Assembly: GCF_000732195.1 (NCBI RefSeq)
Contig: NZ_JNNU01000002.1
Span: forward strand, 434,001-498,000
Direction: 5' to 3'
Source of the DNA: Neorhizobium vignae
GTDB lineage: Bacteria; Pseudomonadota; Alphaproteobacteria; Rhizobiales; Rhizobiaceae
DNA length: 64,000 nt
Within the stretch, counting starts at the first letter, position 1, and each line of letters starts with the position of its first letter. This document shows, piece after piece, positions 19,843 through 27,858 of the stretch. The notes beneath the pieces were generated by a model. The model ran no database searches, was not told the DNA's origin, and worked only from the letters and a program-made list of their open reading frames with translations. The translations under genes were made by a program, and so were the position numbers.

Positions 19843-20460
19843 TCACCGCGCCAGTTCCTTCAGCCCCAGCCGGATGAGTTTGGCGCTGTCGCCCCCCTCT
19901 CCGCCGTTCTTGAGCGCCGCCGCAACCGCGTTCGCGGCCTGGTCGCGCGAGTACCCGAGATTGGTGAGCGCCGAGACGGCATCGGCGACCGGCGCCGCGG
20001 CCACCCCCTCGCCGAGTTCCTGCTTGAGGCCGATATTGCCCGATGCCTCGCCGGCAAACGCGGGCGCCTTGTTCTTGAGCTCGGTGACGATGCGCACCGC
20101 GACCTTCGGCCCGACGCCGGGCGCACGCGAGACGGTCGTCTTGTCCTGAAGGGCGATGGCGTTGGCGAGCTCTGAGGGCGTCAGGGTCGAGAGCACCGCA
20201 AGCGCCACCTTGGCGCCGACGCCCTGCACGCTCTGCAGCAGGTTGAACCATTCCCGCTCCAGCGCCGTCAGGAAGCCGAAGAGCTTGAACTGGTCCTCGC
20301 GCACATAGGTCTCGATGAACAGCACCACCGCCTCGCCGACCGAACCCATCCTCGACAGCACCCGCGACGAACAGAAGACCTCGTAACAGACGCCGTGAAC
20401 GTCGACGAGCACATAGTCGTCGCCGATCTCGTCGATAGTGCCTTTGAGCTTGCCGATCAT
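19843..20460 (-). CDS. ruvA: Holliday junction branch migration protein RuvA
   Basis: Binds the four-way junction and recruits RuvB. The 205 residues show [13 protein letters not shown] with an OB fold, helix-hairpin-helix motifs ([13 protein letters not shown] and [13 protein letters not shown]) and the C-terminal RuvB-binding domain after an acidic/Gly linker. It begins only 12 bases after the vapC stop of module 1, with no other promoter space, so it is expected to be expressed from the toxin-antitoxin transcript or from ruvC read-through. Confidence 0.97.
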   Translation of the reverse strand: MIGKLKGTIDEIGDDYVLVDVHGVCYEVFCSSRVLSRMGSVGEAVVLFIETYVREDQFKLFGFLTALEREWFNLLQSVQGVGAKVALAVLSTLTPSELANAIALQDKTTVSRAPGVGPKVAVRIVTELKNKAPAFAGEASGNIGLKQELGEGVAAAPVADAVSALTNLGYSRDQAANAVAAALKNGGEGGDSAKLIRLGLKELAR

Positions 20461-20472
20461 GAAAGATGTCCG

Positions 20473-20889
20473 TCAGGGATGGGTTTCGGGGGAGATGATG
20501 TCGAGCGAAGGGAAATAGGCGCGGTAACGGGCGGGATCACGGGTCAGGAGGCGATGGGAACGGACCAGCGCGTGGGCGCCGATCAGGAAATCCGGCAGGG
20601 TTCGCTCGCGAAGGCCGCCGGCCCTGCGATATTGCACATGCGCCATGCCTGCCTGATAAGCGGCAGAAAACGGCACGGGCTCCCGCACGAGACTGAGGCG
20701 CGACAACAGTAGCATCAAGTCTTCCTCGCGCGGCGCCATGCTGGCGAGCTCCGCCCAGACGATCGGCGTCAAAATAAACTGCACGTCCGGTTTAAGGTTC
20801 AGGATAATCCGCGACGACCATTCCTTGAATGAGGTCTCCGGTCCGAAGACGTCGATAAAGATGTTCGTATCAACGAGGACCGAGGTCAT
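20473..20889 (-). CDS. vapC: PIN-domain toxin VapC, module 1
   Basis: 138-residue PIN ribonuclease with catalytic acidic residues Asp7 (VDTNIF), Glu47 (VWAELA), Asp100 (LPDFLIGAHA) and Asp118 (LTRDPARY). Full-length and intact. It overlaps the antitoxin gene by 20 bases and lies 12 bases before ruvA. It is clearly different in sequence from the module 2 toxin, so the two modules are separate acquisitions and not a duplication. Confidence 0.93.
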   Translation of the reverse strand: MTSVLVDTNIFIDVFGPETSFKEWSSRIILNLKPDVQFILTPIVWAELASMAPREEDLMLLLSRLSLVREPVPFSAAYQAGMAHVQYRRAGGLRERTLPDFLIGAHALVRSHRLLTRDPARYRAYFPSLDIISPETHP

Positions 20890-21133
20890 CGCGCGGCCCT
20901 CTCAACCACTCCATGAATTCATCGGTGGTCATTCCGTCCGTGTCGAACATCCCGGATCGGCTTTTGAGCCAAGCTTCGAAATCTTCGGCAGATTCGATCT
21001 TGCCGGTCGAGACGACGACCAGCCTCGCTCCCTTGTCGTCCGCGACAAAATCCACCTCCGAACCCGGCCCGATATTCAACCGGTCGCGGATTTCCTTGGG
21101 GATCGTAACCTGGCCTTTTTCCGTCACGCGCAT
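20870..21133 (-). CDS. vapB: AbrB-type antitoxin VapB, module 1
   Basis: 87-residue protein with an N-terminal SpoVT-AbrB domain (EKGQVTIPKEIRDRL) and an acidic C-terminus (ESAEDFEAWL, TTDEFMEWL) that should neutralise VapC. Family members bind their own promoter with the toxin. A perfect palindrome ends one base before the ATG. Confidence 0.93.
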   Translation of the reverse strand: MRVTEKGQVTIPKEIRDRLNIGPGSEVDFVADDKGARLVVVSTGKIESAEDFEAWLKSRSGMFDTDGMTTDEFMEWLRGPRDDLGPR

Positions 21134-21134
21134 G

Positions 21135-21155
21135 GTAATACCTCTGAGGTATTAC
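21135..21155 (-). promoter_or_regulatory. Palindromic operator of vapBC module 1
   Basis: Perfect 10-bp inverted repeat (GTAATACCTC, one-base centre, complement) that ends one base upstream of the vapB ATG. The GAGG in its promoter-distal half is also the vapB Shine-Dalgarno sequence on the minus strand. A GATAAGTAAT stretch overlapping the other half could be the -10 region. It is placed where VapBC autoregulation is expected. Confidence 0.75.
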
Positions 21156-21188
21156 TTATCGGCCAACCCAGAACAAGTCAAGAACAAA

Positions 21189-21704
21189 CTAGCCTGCGAG
21201 TGCCGCGCGCATGCGCTGGCCGCCGCGATTGTGGGCGTGGCAGATGGCAATCGCCAGAGCGTCCGCCGCGTCATTGCCCTTGAACTCCGCTTTCGGCATC
21301 AGGATCTTCAGCATCATGTGGATCTGCTGCTTTTCGCCGTGGCCGACGCCGATCACCGATTTCTTGACCGCATTCGGCGCGTATTCGGCAACCGGCAGCC
21401 CGGCTCGTGCCGGCACCAGCATGACGACGCCTCTCGCCTGGCCGAGCTTCAGCGTGGCGACGGCGTCCTTGTTGACGAAGGTCTGTTCGACGGCCGCCTC
21501 GTCCGGCTGGTAGGCATGCACCACTTCCGCGAGCCCGTCATGCAGCTGGCAGAGGCGGGAGGCGAGGTCCATGTCGCCGTCGGAGGTCACGGTGCCCGAC
21601 GCGACGAATTTCAGGCTGTTGCCGAGCGTCTCGATAATGCCCCAGCCGGTGCGTCGGAGCCCCGGGTCGATGCCGATGATGCGAATCGTGCCTGTCATGC
21701 CCAT
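21189..21704 (-). CDS. ruvC: Holliday junction resolvase RuvC
   Basis: Endonuclease that resolves junctions with RuvAB. The 171 residues have the first catalytic Asp at about 13 in [11 protein letters not shown], Glu in VEQTFVNKD, and the C-terminal acidic pair in [15 protein letters not shown]. Usual length. First gene of the ruv run; the gene upstream (MCP-like) is divergent. Confidence 0.97.
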   Translation of the reverse strand: MGMTGTIRIIGIDPGLRRTGWGIIETLGNSLKFVASGTVTSDGDMDLASRLCQLHDGLAEVVHAYQPDEAAVEQTFVNKDAVATLKLGQARGVVMLVPARAGLPVAEYAPNAVKKSVIGVGHGEKQQIHMMLKILMPKAEFKGNDAADALAIAICHAHNRGGQRMRAALAG

Positions 21705-21889
21705 ACCCTATCCTGATGCCCCAACCAGTGCCACGAGAATGTGAACAAACCGAAAACGCGAATGGAGGGCCGTTTACCCTCCGGTAACCATGTCGGGAAG
21801 GTTTGCCCCCTTTCGGGTCGCCGGTCGGCAACGCCCCTGCGCCTCGCGCGTTGCAAATCGCGGCTTGGACGCAATGTGAGGAGGCAGCC

Positions 21890-23302
21890 ATGACAGGCAG
21901 ACATCATTCCCTATCCGTCAAGGTGATCGGGCTTGTGCTGGCGCAGAATGGGATTCTCGCGGGCCTCCTCTTTTACGCCGCCGGCGAGCTGACGTCTTTC
22001 GAGATGCTATGCATCGCCGCTTCGCTGGTAACGCTGACCCTCGTCACCATCTTCCTTGCCGGAGCCCTCATCAATCCGTTGCGCACCATCGCCGGAACCG
22101 TCTCGGAGGTCGCCGCCGGCAGGACCGCGGTGCCGCGCGAACACCTGGCCCGCACCGATGAAATCGGCTCGATCTACAGGGCGCTGGAGCAGCTTTGCCG
22201 CAATCATCTCACCCGGCTCGTCAAGGACGAAGAAGCGCGCGAGCGGCAGGAGGCGGAGGAGGCGCAAGCTCGCTTGCGCGATCTCGAGGCCGCCGGAGAG
22301 GAAGCACGCGCGCTGAGGACAGTGGTCGAGGCGCTGGACGGCGGCCTGCGGCGCCTGGCGGTCGGCGATCTGACCGTGCGGATCGACATGCCGTTCCCCG
22401 AGAGATACGAGGGCCTGCGTGCGGATTTCAACCATGCCCTGACGATCCTGGAAGACGTGCTCGGAATGATCGGCAGCTGCGCCCACGGCCTTCACACGGA
22501 CTGCGTCGAGGCTCGCGACGAACTGACGAAAACCGCCGAGGCCGGGGGCCGGCTGACGGCAACCATCGCCAAGACAGCTGCGGATGTCGGCAAGCTTGCC
22601 GAAACGCTGAGCGTGCGAAGGATGCAGGCCCGGCACGCGGCCGAAATCGCCAACAATGCCCGGCTCGACATGCGCCCGCCCAAGGAGATAATACAAGCCG
22701 CAACGGCGGCGATGGAAGCCATCCGCCAGGCGTCGCTCAGGATCGAGCCAGCCACCGCTACGATCCGGGAGATCGCCTTCCAGGCCAATATGCTCGCCCT
22801 CAATGCCGGCCTCGAAGCGGCCCATCCGGGTGAGGCCGAGATCGACTTCAAGACCGTGGCGGAGGAAATCCGCGGACTTGCCGAGCGGGCCGCCGAGGCG
22901 GCAAAGGAAATCTCCGGCCTGTCCCGAAGGTCGGCCGAAGCGGCCGAACTCGGAGGCAAGTCTGTCGAGAAGGTGGGCGCAGAGCTGGATGCGATGACGA
23001 TCTACGCGGATGCCTTGCACGGTCACGTCGCGGCACTCGCGGCAAGCTCGAGCCAGGAGATCGAAGCGGCCGCAGCCGTCAGAACCACGATGGCGACGCT
23101 TGGCAGGGCGAGCCGCGACCAGATCGGCGCGCTGGATGCGCTGACGACAAAGCTCGGCCGCATGAACCGTGATATCGGCGCGATCGATCATCATGCAGGG
23201 CGCTTCACGCCCGTCACGATCCTCCATGCGGGAGGCGTGACGGTACCGGAGAGCCTCAAACCGGTGAAACCCGGTTCGTACCTGCGGCTGGTCAAGTCGT
23301 GA
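21890..23302 (+). CDS. Divergent methyl-accepting chemotaxis-like protein without a periplasmic sensor domain
   Basis: 470 residues from the ATG at 21890, which follows a GAGGAGG site. Seen: two closely spaced membrane helices (about 10-28 and 35-57) with almost no periplasmic loop, a HAMP domain ([17 protein letters not shown] onward), a second HAMP-like segment near [18 protein letters not shown], and a signalling coiled coil. The normally near-invariant hairpin tip is altered: [26 protein letters not shown] has HPGE in place of ARAGE. No C-terminal CheR-docking pentapeptide. It may act in a non-flagellar array or be decaying. It sits between ruvC and yebC. Confidence 0.85.
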   Translation: MTGRHHSLSVKVIGLVLAQNGILAGLLFYAAGELTSFEMLCIAASLVTLTLVTIFLAGALINPLRTIAGTVSEVAAGRTAVPREHLARTDEIGSIYRALEQLCRNHLTRLVKDEEARERQEAEEAQARLRDLEAAGEEARALRTVVEALDGGLRRLAVGDLTVRIDMPFPERYEGLRADFNHALTILEDVLGMIGSCAHGLHTDCVEARDELTKTAEAGGRLTATIAKTAADVGKLAETLSVRRMQARHAAEIANNARLDMRPPKEIIQAATAAMEAIRQASLRIEPATATIREIAFQANMLALNAGLEAAHPGEAEIDFKTVAEEIRGLAERAAEAAKEISGLSRRSAEAAELGGKSVEKVGAELDAMTIYADALHGHVAALAASSSQEIEAAAAVRTTMATLGRASRDQIGALDALTTKLGRMNRDIGAIDHHAGRFTPVTILHAGGVTVPESLKPVKPGSYLRLVKS

Positions 23303-23431
23303 TATGGGGGCTCCGCTGCGCGCGGTTTTCGGGCGCTTCTTTTTCTGTCGGCCGCAGGGGTCGTATTCCTGGACGAGGCTGCCTAAATAACTGGAACACC
23401 CTGTCAGTTATTCCGCCTCCAGGACGCGCCG

Positions 23432-24433
23432 ATGATCCCCTTTTCCATTCTCGATCTTTCACCCGTCGGTGAAGGTTATTCCGTGAGCGATGCGCTCGAC
23501 CAGTCCCGCCGTCTGGCGATCAAGGCCGAGGAGCAGGGCTACAAACGCGTCTGGCTTGCCGAGCACCATGGTATGCCAGGCATTGCGAGTGCCGCAACCG
23601 CGATCGTCATCGGCCATGTGGGTGCCGCCACCAAGACCATCCGCGTCGGCTCCGGCGGCATCATGCTGCCCAACCATTCGCCGCTCGTCATCGCCGAACA
23701 GTTCGGCACGCTGGAAGCGCTGCTGCCGGGGCGCGTCGATCTCGGTCTCGGCCGGGCGCCGGGAACCGACATGCGCACCGCAAGCGCGCTGCGCCGCAAT
23801 CTCGATGCCGGGGCCGAGAGTTTTCCGCACGACATTCTGGAACTACAGCGCCTGCTCGGCACGCCCGAAAAGGATCAGGGCCTGCTCGCCACCCCGGGCA
23901 TGGATTCGCATGTGCCGATCTGGCTGCTCGGATCGAGCGTCTACAGCGCCCACCTCGCCGCGGCGCTTGGCCTGCCCTATGCGTTCGCCTCGCATTTCGC
24001 ACCCGACATGCTGATGGAAGCGATCTCGATCTACCGCGACCGCTTCCAGCCGTCGCTCGAACTCGACAAGCCCTACATGATGGTCGGTGTCATGGGCGTT
24101 GCAGCCGAGACGGATGCCGAGGCGCAGCGCCACTTCACCTCGTCGCAGCAGCAGTTCGTCAACCTGCGCAAGAACGTCCGCACCCGCTTCCCCAAGCCAG
24201 TCGACAGCATGGAAGGTTTCTGGACGCCGATGGAAAAGATGAACGTCGAGCACACGCTGCGTTACGCAGCAGTCGGCTCCGTTGCGACCGTCGAGGCAAA
24301 GCTCAGGGATTTCCTGGGAGAAACCGGCGCCGACGAACTGATCATCTCCATGCCGATCCACGATGTCGACGCCCGGCTGCGATCGGTCGAATTGTTCGCG
24401 ACGTTGCCGATGATGGAAAAAGTTCGAGCCTGA
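23432..24433 (+). CDS. LLM-class flavin-dependent oxidoreductase (luciferase-like)
   Basis: 333-residue bacterial-luciferase-family monooxygenase with the family N-terminal [36 protein letters not shown] and [11 protein letters not shown] segments. This subgroup (YhbW-like) uses reduced flavin to oxidise unknown substrates. Monocistronic and convergent with yebC, with a shared hairpin between. Confidence 0.9.
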   Translation: MIPFSILDLSPVGEGYSVSDALDQSRRLAIKAEEQGYKRVWLAEHHGMPGIASAATAIVIGHVGAATKTIRVGSGGIMLPNHSPLVIAEQFGTLEALLPGRVDLGLGRAPGTDMRTASALRRNLDAGAESFPHDILELQRLLGTPEKDQGLLATPGMDSHVPIWLLGSSVYSAHLAAALGLPYAFASHFAPDMLMEAISIYRDRFQPSLELDKPYMMVGVMGVAAETDAEAQRHFTSSQQQFVNLRKNVRTRFPKPVDSMEGFWTPMEKMNVEHTLRYAAVGSVATVEAKLRDFLGETGADELIISMPIHDVDARLRSVELFATLPMMEKVRA

Positions 24434-24439
24434 AACAAA

Positions 24440-24464
24440 GGCGGGCTGGTCATGCCAGCCCGCC
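24440..24464. terminator. Convergent hairpin terminator after yebC and the LLM gene
   Basis: Perfect 10-bp inverted repeat GGCGGGCTGG with a 5-base loop. The minus-strand transcript (yebC) continues TTTGTTT, so it works best in that direction. Confidence 0.75.
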
Positions 24465-24491
24465 CGGTAAAGCCGTGAGGTCGAGAACGGA

Positions 24492-25238
24492 TCAGGCCGA
24501 AAGCTTGGCCATGACTTCTTCGGAAACCTCGAAGTTCGAATAGACGCTCTGCACGTCGTCGTCGTCTTCAAGGTTGTCGATGAGCTTCAGCAGCGACTGA
24601 GCCTTTTCTTCATCCACTTCGATCGTGTTCTGCGGCCGCCAGATCACCTTGACCGTCTCGGCCTGGCCGAGTGTCGCTTCGAGCGCCTTCGACACTTCGC
24701 CGAGGCTTTCGAAAGCGCAGATGATCGTGTGGCCGTCCTCGTCGGTGGTCACGTCGTCGGCACCCGCCTCGATCGCCGCTTCCATCACCTTGTCCGCATC
24801 GCCGACGCTCGCCTTGTAGGTGATTTCGCCCACATGGTCGAAGGAGAAGGAAACCGAGCCGGTTTCGCCGAGCACGCCGCCGGCCTTGGTGAAGATCGAG
24901 CGGACGTTGGAGGCGGTGCGGTTGCGGTTGTCGGTCAGCGCCTCGACGATGACGGCGGTGCCGCCCGGGCCGTAACCTTCGTAACGGACGGAATCGTAGT
25001 TTTCCGCATCCGAACCGGAGGCCTTCTTGATCGCCCTGTCGATATTGTCCTTGGGCATCGACTGCGCCTTGGCGTTCTGGATCGCCAAGCGCAACGCCGC
25101 GTTCATGGTCGGATCAGGCAGACCCGTCTTGGCCGCGACGGTGATTTCGCGCGCAAGCTTGGAAAACATCTTCGACCGGATCGAATCCTGCTTGCCCTTG
25201 CGGTGCATGATGTTTTTGAACTGTGAATGGCCAGCCAT
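24492..25238 (-). CDS. yebC: YebC/TACO1-family regulatory protein
   Basis: 248 residues with the signature [32 protein letters not shown] and a C-terminal [14 protein letters not shown]. Family members were described as transcription regulators and more recently as factors that help ribosomes through difficult sequences such as proline stretches. yebC is a normal neighbour of ruvC; here two plus-strand genes separate them. Confidence 0.96.
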   Translation of the reverse strand: MAGHSQFKNIMHRKGKQDSIRSKMFSKLAREITVAAKTGLPDPTMNAALRLAIQNAKAQSMPKDNIDRAIKKASGSDAENYDSVRYEGYGPGGTAVIVEALTDNRNRTASNVRSIFTKAGGVLGETGSVSFSFDHVGEITYKASVGDADKVMEAAIEAGADDVTTDEDGHTIICAFESLGEVSKALEATLGQAETVKVIWRPQNTIEVDEEKAQSLLKLIDNLEDDDDVQSVYSNFEVSEEVMAKLSA

Positions 25239-25421
25239 GGCACCCCTGACACTTTAACTTGTTCTGGAATGGCGCCTTATAATTTCGAAGCCGAAGCCGT
25301 TCAAGGGCATTTCCTGGCTAAGTCGAGGCTTTTCCCGATACCGCCTCTCCGAGACAAGGCCCGGAACAAAGCCAAAGCCTTGCCGTTTGTTCACCGAGAC
25401 GAACAACAAAGGAGATAATCC

Positions 25422-25934
25422 ATGGCAAGCCTGACCGAAGCCCGCGAAGCGCCCGAACGCCAGCTCTGGGACGAGATCAACAATATCCATGCCGGCATGC
25501 TGGGCATCGAGGGTTCGCACATGCATTTCCAGCCGATGGCGCCGAATGCCGATCCGAAGTCGAACACCATCTGGTTCTTCACCAAGTCCGACACGGATCT
25601 GGTGCGCGCCATCCAGGCCGGCAGCCGCGCGCATTTCGTCGTGATCGGCAAGAGCCACGACTACCATGCCTGCCTGTCCGGCACGCTGGAAGTCCGCAAC
25701 GACCGCGCCAAGATTGACGAATATTGGAGTGCGGTGACGGCTGCCTGGTTCGAGCACGGCAAGGAAGATCCGCTTCTCACGCTGCTCGCCTTCCGGGTGG
25801 ACGACGCAGAGATCTGGGCGTCAACCGACAGCACGCTGAAATTCGGCTGGGAAATCGCCAAGGCCAACCTGCATGACGAGAAGATGCCGGACGTCGGCGT
25901 CAAGCAGCACCTCGCCTTCCCGCAGTTCCACTAG
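25422..25934 (+). CDS. Pyridoxamine 5'-phosphate oxidase-like (general stress protein 26 type) protein
   Basis: 170 residues of the split-barrel FMN-binding fold: LWDEINNIHAGMLGIEG, NTIWFFTKSDTDLV, ACLSGTLEVRND and the WSAVTAAWFEHGKEDP segment typical of general-stress PPOX-like proteins. Probably binds flavin; the reaction is unknown. Start after an AAGGAG site at about 25409. Confidence 0.88.
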   Translation: MASLTEAREAPERQLWDEINNIHAGMLGIEGSHMHFQPMAPNADPKSNTIWFFTKSDTDLVRAIQAGSRAHFVVIGKSHDYHACLSGTLEVRNDRAKIDEYWSAVTAAWFEHGKEDPLLTLLAFRVDDAEIWASTDSTLKFGWEIAKANLHDEKMPDVGVKQHLAFPQFH

Positions 25935-25944
25935 GTCACGGTCA

Positions 25945-25976
25945 TGCCGCAGGGGGCGTTCACAGCCCCTGCGGCA
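25945..25976. terminator. Hairpin between convergent genes, overlapping the 3' end of the metal-dependent hydrolase gene
   Basis: Perfect 11-bp inverted repeat (TGCCGCAGGGG and complement, 10-base loop). It has no T-run on either side, so it may stabilise 3' ends more than terminate. Its right arm codes for the last residues of the minus-strand gene. Confidence 0.5.
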
Positions 25977-26805
25977 CCAATATCGTCGGCTTTTTCGGCA
26001 GGCTGCGCATCGACACCCGGATCGTCGGTTCCCTGGCGTAGGCGATATCGAACCTGGCGTCGAACATGGCGATGAAATTGTCGAGCGGCGGCCCCCAGCG
26101 ATGCATAGGCAGGATCAGCGACGAACGCAGCCTCTGAACCACCCGGCTCATGCTGTCCGCCCCCATCGTCAGGCCGCCATCAACGGGCACCATCAGGATG
26201 TCGAGGCGTCCGATCTCGGTATACTGCGCCTCATTCAGCTCGAAATGCAGATGGCCGAGATGGCCGATGCAGAGGCCAGCGACCTCGAAGATGAAGATCG
26301 AATTGCCGTTTTCCTCGATGCCGCCGCCCCAGTTGCGGATATCCGACACGACGTTGCGGACATACACATCCCCAACCATGACGCGATGCTGCGCCTTCTC
26401 GCCCGGGACATCGCTCCAGCCGCGCAGAACGTGCTTGATCCCGGGATCGGGGCTGAGCGTGTAGTGGGTGGAATGGGCCTTGTTCATGGTCGCGACGTCA
26501 GGCAGCCGCGACGGTCGGTAGGCGCCGCTATAGTCGGTGGCAATGCCGATCCCTTCGGGCGTTTCTATGAAATAGGTGGAATGACCGACAAAGGTGATCT
26601 TCACCTCTTCCCTCTCGGCCAGCGCCAGGTTCCTCCTCGCCTGGACGAGCTGCAGGTCGGAGGGGCTGAAGCTTGCGAAGGTGACGCCGGGCAGCTTCTG
26701 GGCAATCGCCTGGCATTGGCTGATGGGCAGGCCGTCCTGGGCGAGCGCTGTGAAAGCCGACAGGAGGAGGCCGGAAAGACCGAGTGCGAGAGCCCGTAGC
26801 ATCAT
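25960..26805 (-). CDS. Exported metal-dependent hydrolase, MBL-fold-like
   Basis: 281 residues with a signal peptide (MMLRALALGLSGLLLSAFTALA). The segment VKITFVGHSTYFIETPEGIGIATDYSG matches the start of UlaG-type metallo-beta-lactamase-fold proteins (GHSTFxI..GxxxxxD), followed by GHLGHLHFELN, VPVDGGLTMG and LPMHRWGP. The typical HxHxDH motif is not clear; STHYTLSP is in its place, so hydrolase activity is uncertain. Divergent from the dienelactone hydrolase gene. Confidence 0.72.
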   Translation of the reverse strand: MMLRALALGLSGLLLSAFTALAQDGLPISQCQAIAQKLPGVTFASFSPSDLQLVQARRNLALAEREEVKITFVGHSTYFIETPEGIGIATDYSGAYRPSRLPDVATMNKAHSTHYTLSPDPGIKHVLRGWSDVPGEKAQHRVMVGDVYVRNVVSDIRNWGGGIEENGNSIFIFEVAGLCIGHLGHLHFELNEAQYTEIGRLDILMVPVDGGLTMGADSMSRVVQRLRSSLILPMHRWGPPLDNFIAMFDARFDIAYAREPTIRVSMRSLPKKPTILVPQGL

Positions 26806-27008
26806 GCTGATCCCAAAGAACTGCGTTCATGCTCATTCCCGGCGAAAACATGCGGCAACGCGAAAGGCCGGTCCAGCCGCAATCGCGAAGGCTGGCCTCA
26901 CAATTCTGTCATTGGTGGAGGTCATGGAATTGATTATTGAAAAGTATCGGCAGCGCCCGACATAAGCCCGCCGGCAGCCGGATCGAGAAAGCTTGGGGAT
27001 ATTTTTTC

Positions 27009-27740
27009 ATGAAGCACGACATTGCAATCAAGACCCGGGACGGCGTGGCCAAAGCCGCGGTCATCAAGCCAAAAGACGGCGCGGCGACGACCAGGGGCGT
27101 CATCCTCTACATGGATGCCTTCGGACCCCGCGAGGCCCTCTACTGGATGGGCCAGCGCATCGCCGATGCCGGTTACACCGTGCTCGTTCCCGACCTCTAT
27201 TACCGGTCCGGCGAATATGGTCCGTTCAACGCCCGGACCGCCTTCAGCGAGGAAGCCTCGAAGACCCGGATCAGGGCGATGATGCAGACCGCCACCCAGG
27301 CACTGACGGCGCAGGACGGCGCCGCTTTCATCGAAGCGCTGGAGGCCGAAGGCGTTACCGGCGCGATCGGAACGGTCGGTTACTGCATGGGCGGTGCCCG
27401 CGCGATCACCGCCGCGGCCCACTATCCGGAACGCATCAAGGCGGCGGCGAGCTTCCATGGCGGCAATCTCGCAAGCGACGCCGAAGACAGCCCGCACAGG
27501 CTGGCGGGTGAGATCAAGGCACGCGTCTATGTGGGCGTCGCCGGCATCGACAACAGTTTTCCGCCGGAACAGTCAGCCCGCTTCGCGGAAGCTTTTCGCA
27601 TCGGCGGCGTCGATCATGCGGTCGAAAACTATGTCGGCATGGCGCATGGCTGGACCGTGCCGGACCACAGCGTCTACGACAAGGACGGTTCCGAACGCCA
27701 CTTCAAGCGCCTGCTGACGTTGTTCGAAGAGACCCTCTGA
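27009..27740 (+). CDS. Dienelactone hydrolase family protein
   Basis: 243-residue alpha/beta hydrolase. Start at the ATG of MKHDIAIKTRDG; the longer open frame has no signal. Nucleophile motif GYCMGG (Cys, as in dienelactone hydrolases), Asp in VGVAGIDNSFP and His in MAHGWTVPD. The substrate is unknown; family members open lactones or cleave small esters. Ends 10 bases before a GC-rich hairpin. Confidence 0.9.
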   Translation: MKHDIAIKTRDGVAKAAVIKPKDGAATTRGVILYMDAFGPREALYWMGQRIADAGYTVLVPDLYYRSGEYGPFNARTAFSEEASKTRIRAMMQTATQALTAQDGAAFIEALEAEGVTGAIGTVGYCMGGARAITAAAHYPERIKAAASFHGGNLASDAEDSPHRLAGEIKARVYVGVAGIDNSFPPEQSARFAEAFRIGGVDHAVENYVGMAHGWTVPDHSVYDKDGSERHFKRLLTLFEETL

Positions 27741-27750
27741 AACGACAAAG

Positions 27751-27771
27751 GGGCGGCTTCGGGCCGCCCCT
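27751..27771 (+). terminator. Hairpin terminator after the dienelactone hydrolase gene
   Basis: 8-bp GC-only stem (GGGGCGGC and complement) with the stable loop TTCGG, 10 bases after the stop. The T-run is poor (TGATTTC). The minus strand continues TTTGTC, so it may also act on helicase transcripts. Confidence 0.6.
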
Positions 27772-27858
27772 GATTTCATTGAACGTCTAGCACTGAATGT
27801 CCAGCAATCCGGGCAGTGACGCAGCATCACCCCAAACAGGGATTGCGTGGCATCCAGC

